NCBI GenBank assembly: GCA_025456495.1
Contig: JALOKO010000112.1
Span: 1 to 9,049, forward strand
Direction of reading: 5' to 3'
DNA length: 9,049 bases
Source of the DNA: Bryobacterales bacterium
GTDB taxonomy: Bacteria > Acidobacteriota > Terriglobia > Bryobacterales > Bryobacteraceae
Shown here: one piece after another, positions 6,271-9,049 of the stretch
How positions within the stretch are numbered: the first letter of the stretch is position 1
Layout of the letters: each line of letters opens with the position of its first letter
The notes under the pieces: model-generated
Database searches by the model: none
Told to the model about the DNA's origin: nothing
What the model saw: the letters and a program-made list of their open reading frames with translations, nothing else
Position numbers and translations under genes: made by a program

Positions 6271-7713
6271 ATGGCTACCCGGGATATGTCGATTGCCGAA
6301 ACCGTAGACGCGGTCTTGCGCCGCTGGCAGGAACAGGGACGCTTGTCCGGCGCCGCCACGGCCGCGGCTGCGCCGGAATCCCTGGGCGAGGGCGTGTTTG
6401 CCACCGTCGACGCCGCCGTGAAAGCAGCCACAGTGGCGCAGCAGCGGGTGGCCGCGCTCAGCCTGCAGGAAAGGGACCGGATCATCGGCATCATCCGCCG
6501 CCTCTGCGTTGAGAACGCTGAAGCCTGGGCGCGGATGGAACTCGAGGAAACCAAACTCGGCCGCCTGGATCACAAGATCGAAAAACTGCGGATCATCCCC
6601 AACGTCCTGGGTGTAGATGCCATGCGCAGTGAAGCGCGCAGCGACGCTGCCGGGCTCTGCGTCATTGAGCATGCACCCTGGGGCGTCATCGGCATGGTGC
6701 TGCCGGTAACCCACTCCATTCCCACGATGGCCAGCAACGCCATCAACGTCATTGCATCCGGCAACACGCCGGTGTTTGGCGCGCACCCCTCCGGCGCCGG
6801 GTGCGCGCGCCATGCGCTGCGGCACATGAACCGCGAGATTGTGCGCGAAACGGGCATCGCCAACGTGCTGTGTACCACCAGCGAATCTACGCTGCGGCTG
6901 GCCGAGGAACTCTTCCAGCACCCGGGCATCGCGCTGCTTTGCGTCACCGGCGGCCCGTCGGTGGTGAAGGCCGCCATGAAGCATGGCAAGCGCGTCATCG
7001 CCGCCGGTCCGGGCAACCCCCCGGTAGTGGTGGATGAGACGGCGGACCTCGCCAAAGCGGCCCGCGACATCATCGCCGGCGCCAGCTTCGACAACAACCT
7101 GCTGTGCATTGGGGAAAAGGAAGTCTTCGTGGTGGCCAGCGTCGCCGATGCCTTCATGGCCGCCATGCAGCAGGCGGGCGCGGCTCGCCTGGACAGCGCC
7201 TCCATCGAACGCCTGGCGCAGGCGGCGTTCCGGTTTGATGGCGAGGGTGTCGGCTGCGGGCGAGCTCATCTGAAAAAAGAACTGGTGGGCAAGGACGTCG
7301 CCGTGCTGGCCGCCGCCGCCGGAGTCTCAGTGCCCGCCGGAACGCCCCTGCTGTTCGGCGAAACCAACGAGGACCACGCCTTCGTGCAGGAAGAGCAGAT
7401 GATGCCCTTCCTCCCCATCGTCCGTGTGCGCGACGCCGACGCAGGCATCGCCGCCGCCCTCCGCGCTGAGCACGGATATCGCCACACCGCGCTCATCCAT
7501 TCGCGCAACGTGGAAACTGTCACCCGCATGGCCAAGGCAATGAACACGACGCTCTTCGTCCAGAACGCCCCGTGCTCGGCGGCCCTTGGCACGGGAGGCG
7601 CTGGGTATCTCAGCTTCAGCATCGCCACGCCCACCGGCGAGGGGGTCACCACCCCGATGACCTTTACCCGCGAGCGGCAAATCTCCGTCAGCGGCGCGCT
7701 GCGCATCTTGTAA
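6271..7713 (+). CDS. CoA-acylating aldehyde dehydrogenase, PduP/EutE family
   Basis: The 480-residue enzyme converts an aldehyde, NAD+ and CoA to acyl-CoA and NADH. Family hallmarks are GVIGMVLPVTHSIPTMASNA (about 138-157), GNTPVFGAHPSGA (about 164-176), AAGPGNPPVVVDETADLA, DNNLLCIGEKEVFVV with catalytic Cys279, QEEQMMPFLPIVRV and a C-terminal FTRERQISVSGALRIL. The first ~25 residues (MSIAETVDAVLRRWQEQGRL) form a short predicted amphipathic helix, followed by an Ala/Ser/Pro linker and then the conserved GVFATVDAAVKAA. This is the layout of PduP and EutE, whose N-terminal peptide directs them into bacterial microcompartments. No shell protein or partner enzyme is encoded nearby. Family members handle acetaldehyde, propionaldehyde or lactaldehyde, and microcompartments for fucose/rhamnose breakdown are reported in some Acidobacteriota, so lactaldehyde is one candidate. 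ATG 6271 follows a GGAG at a rather long 13-nt spacing; TTG 6259 and ATG 6286 are alternatives. Confidence 0.93.
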   Translation: MATRDMSIAETVDAVLRRWQEQGRLSGAATAAAAPESLGEGVFATVDAAVKAATVAQQRVAALSLQERDRIIGIIRRLCVENAEAWARMELEETKLGRLDHKIEKLRIIPNVLGVDAMRSEARSDAAGLCVIEHAPWGVIGMVLPVTHSIPTMASNAINVIASGNTPVFGAHPSGAGCARHALRHMNREIVRETGIANVLCTTSESTLRLAEELFQHPGIALLCVTGGPSVVKAAMKHGKRVIAAGPGNPPVVVDETADLAKAARDIIAGASFDNNLLCIGEKEVFVVASVADAFMAAMQQAGAARLDSASIERLAQAAFRFDGEGVGCGRAHLKKELVGKDVAVLAAAAGVSVPAGTPLLFGETNEDHAFVQEEQMMPFLPIVRVRDADAGIAAALRAEHGYRHTALIHSRNVETVTRMAKAMNTTLFVQNAPCSAALGTGGAGYLSFSIATPTGEGVTTPMTFTRERQISVSGALRIL

Positions 7714-7734
7714 GGCAGTCCGCCGCCGGATACG

Positions 7735-9049
7735 CTACTCCACGCGCAGGCTGCCCCGCCAGGCGGTGGGCGTCGCCCCCACGGTGACGCGCACCGCGTG
7801 GTCACCCGGCGGCAGGTTGGGTACGCGGAAATTGATCTGGTTCAGCCCTGCCCCGGATTGCCCCGCAAACAGAATCTGGGCCGCCTGCCCTCCCACCGTC
7901 ACCCGCACGGGAACGCTGGACGGGATCCGCGCCGCCCCCTGATACAGCAATCCGGCAATCACCCGCGGCGTGGTCCTCCCGAAGCCGGTCCCATAGAGTG
8001 CCAGCAGGTCTCCCACGCGCGCAGGTCGGGTGGAGGCGCCTGGCCCCAACGCGCCTTCGATTGCCGCTGGTGTGGCGTCCTCGTGAAGCGCGGCTACGTC
8101 ACTTCCGTTCAGCAGGAACAGGCCCGGATTCTCTGCCTCCACATAGGCCCAGTGGCGGTCCCGCCCGGCGGCAGTCACCACCTCCACGGGCACCCATCCG
8201 GCGCGTTCCATCTCAGGCGCCTGGAAGTTCACCTGGTTCGGACTGATGAACGAGACCGCAGCCGGGAAGCCATCCACAAGCACCTGTACGCCATCCAGTT
8301 GGATGGGCAGCAGGTTGCCTTGAAAGTCGCTGTCGCCCCAGAGCCGGGTACTCGCCGACAGGTTCACGCCAAACAGGCTCATCCAGCTTCCCGTACTCAC
8401 CCCGGCGGTGAAGTCGGCCGCATTCACCACGCCGCCGGAAACAATGCGCGGTCCGGTCACCGGGAATTCCTCCACCGTCAAGTGCAGCGGCACGGCGCGC
8501 GCGGCGCAGGCTTCCGCCGGGCAGCCCACCAGCAGGGTGGCGGTGTAGACGCCCGGCGCAAGACCCGTGGCGTCGGCCCAAACGTCCACCCGCTGGCCCT
8601 CCGGATGCCCTTCCGGCTGTGCCCGCAACCACCCCGGCGCGCCACCGAATGCGGGGAAGGCCACTGCCGTCAGGCCAGCCACCTCCAGCTTCTGGATGGC
8701 GGTGATGGGCTGGGCTGGCGACGCACGGAAGGCCAGTGCGCGCGGTGACAGCAGCACGGGCGCCGCGTTGGCGTCCACCTCCAACTCCACCTGCAACAAG
8801 GTGTCGCTGCGCGTGTCGCCTCCGGTGGAAATCACCGCGGCAGCCCGGTACCTGCCCGTGCTCAGGCCGCGCGCTTGCACCTGCGCACACAAAACACCGG
8901 GCGCATCGCCTTCCACGCGATCAAAGCTCAGCCAGGTGGGCAGTCCCACCGTGCGCACTTCCATCCGCCCGCTTCCGGCCGAATGCGTGACGGAAACACA
9001 GCGCTGCTGGGCGCTCTCCGGCCGGGTTGACGCCCTGAAGCGCAGCGTC
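7735..9049 (-). CDS. Surface-type protein with Ig/BACON-like repeats and C-terminal TIGR03437 domain (N-terminus outside window)
   Basis: The frame is open from the right edge to TAG at 7735-7737 (437 visible codons); the true start and any signal peptide lie outside. Two beta-sandwich repeats come first, at about residues 1-91 and 98-193. Each follows the pattern Phe-rich strand, PTWLSF or PGWLRA, then LSTGRYRAAAVIS or LAPGVYTATLLVG, then a strand such as VPLHLTVEE, as in BACON/Ig-like repeats. From about 201 (GGVVNAADFTAGVSTGSWMS) to the end lies a TIGR03437 domain with an internal duplication: SWMSLFGVNLS...SPNQVNFQAP is echoed by DLLALYGTGFG...GLNQINFRVP. TIGR03437 is found mainly at the C terminus of large secreted proteins in Solibacter-like Acidobacteriota; its role is unknown. 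The protein is probably extracytoplasmic. It converges on the aldehyde dehydrogenase across a 21-bp gap, with no visible terminator hairpin between them. Confidence 0.88.
   Translation of the reverse strand, partial: TLRFRASTRPESAQQRCVSVTHSAGSGRMEVRTVGLPTWLSFDRVEGDAPGVLCAQVQARGLSTGRYRAAAVISTGGDTRSDTLLQVELEVDANAAPVLLSPRALAFRASPAQPITAIQKLEVAGLTAVAFPAFGGAPGWLRAQPEGHPEGQRVDVWADATGLAPGVYTATLLVGCPAEACAARAVPLHLTVEEFPVTGPRIVSGGVVNAADFTAGVSTGSWMSLFGVNLSASTRLWGDSDFQGNLLPIQLDGVQVLVDGFPAAVSFISPNQVNFQAPEMERAGWVPVEVVTAAGRDRHWAYVEAENPGLFLLNGSDVAALHEDATPAAIEGALGPGASTRPARVGDLLALYGTGFGRTTPRVIAGLLYQGAARIPSSVPVRVTVGGQAAQILFAGQSGAGLNQINFRVPNLPPGDHAVRVTVGATPTAWRGSLRVE

Noticed and set aside
6148..7269. 373-codon minus-strand frame opposite the aldehyde dehydrogenase
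   Set aside because: Antisense shadow of a clear PduP/EutE coding region, with no motifs of its own.
7714..7734. Bidirectional terminator between the convergent genes
   Set aside because: The 21-bp gap has no inverted repeat with a T-run on either strand.

Overview
The window is GC-rich and densely coding, and looks like a chromosomal segment of an Acidobacteriota member, most likely a Solibacter/Bryobacter relative. The lineage call is an inference. It rests on a surface-type protein ending in the TIGR03437 domain (typical of Solibacter-like genomes) and on a Tat-exported Gfo/Idh/MocA oxidoreductase fused to a DUF1080 (3-keto-disaccharide hydrolase) domain. No rRNA, tRNA, transposase, phage gene or CRISPR array was seen.

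Left part (1-3045, minus strand): a tightly packed polysaccharide or sugar-nucleotide operon, transcribed right to left. The order is DegT/DnrJ/EryC1/StrS-type PLP sugar aminotransferase, then NAD-dependent sugar epimerase/dehydratase (extended SDR), then class I SAM-dependent methyltransferase running off the left edge. Both junctions are 4-base ATGA overlaps, so the three are probably translationally coupled. The epimerase has Asn where the classical SDR catalytic Tyr should be.

Middle (3046-3716): about 670 bp without a convincing gene. It holds the operon leader (a relatively AT-rich stretch and two inverted repeats), a 25-bp tandem repeat in three copies and a 23-bp tandem repeat in two copies.

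Centre (3717-5507, minus): a two-domain exported enzyme (Gfo/Idh/MocA dehydrogenase plus DUF1080), which may couple C3 oxidation of a glycoside with cleavage of the 3-keto product in one polypeptide. Its divergent upstream region (5508-5755) carries three further short tandem-repeat tracts. A small three-helix DUF202 membrane protein follows on the plus strand (5756-6151).

Right part: a plus-strand CoA-acylating aldehyde dehydrogenase of the PduP/EutE family (6271-7713), with an N-terminal helix resembling a bacterial-microcompartment encapsulation peptide although no shell gene is present here. It converges, 21 bp apart, on a minus-strand surface protein with two Ig/BACON-like repeats and a C-terminal TIGR03437 domain (7735 to the right edge, N terminus missing).

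The genes fall into at least three functional groups (surface glycan synthesis; extracytoplasmic glycoside processing; aldehyde catabolism). Apart from the left operon there is no sequence evidence that they act together.
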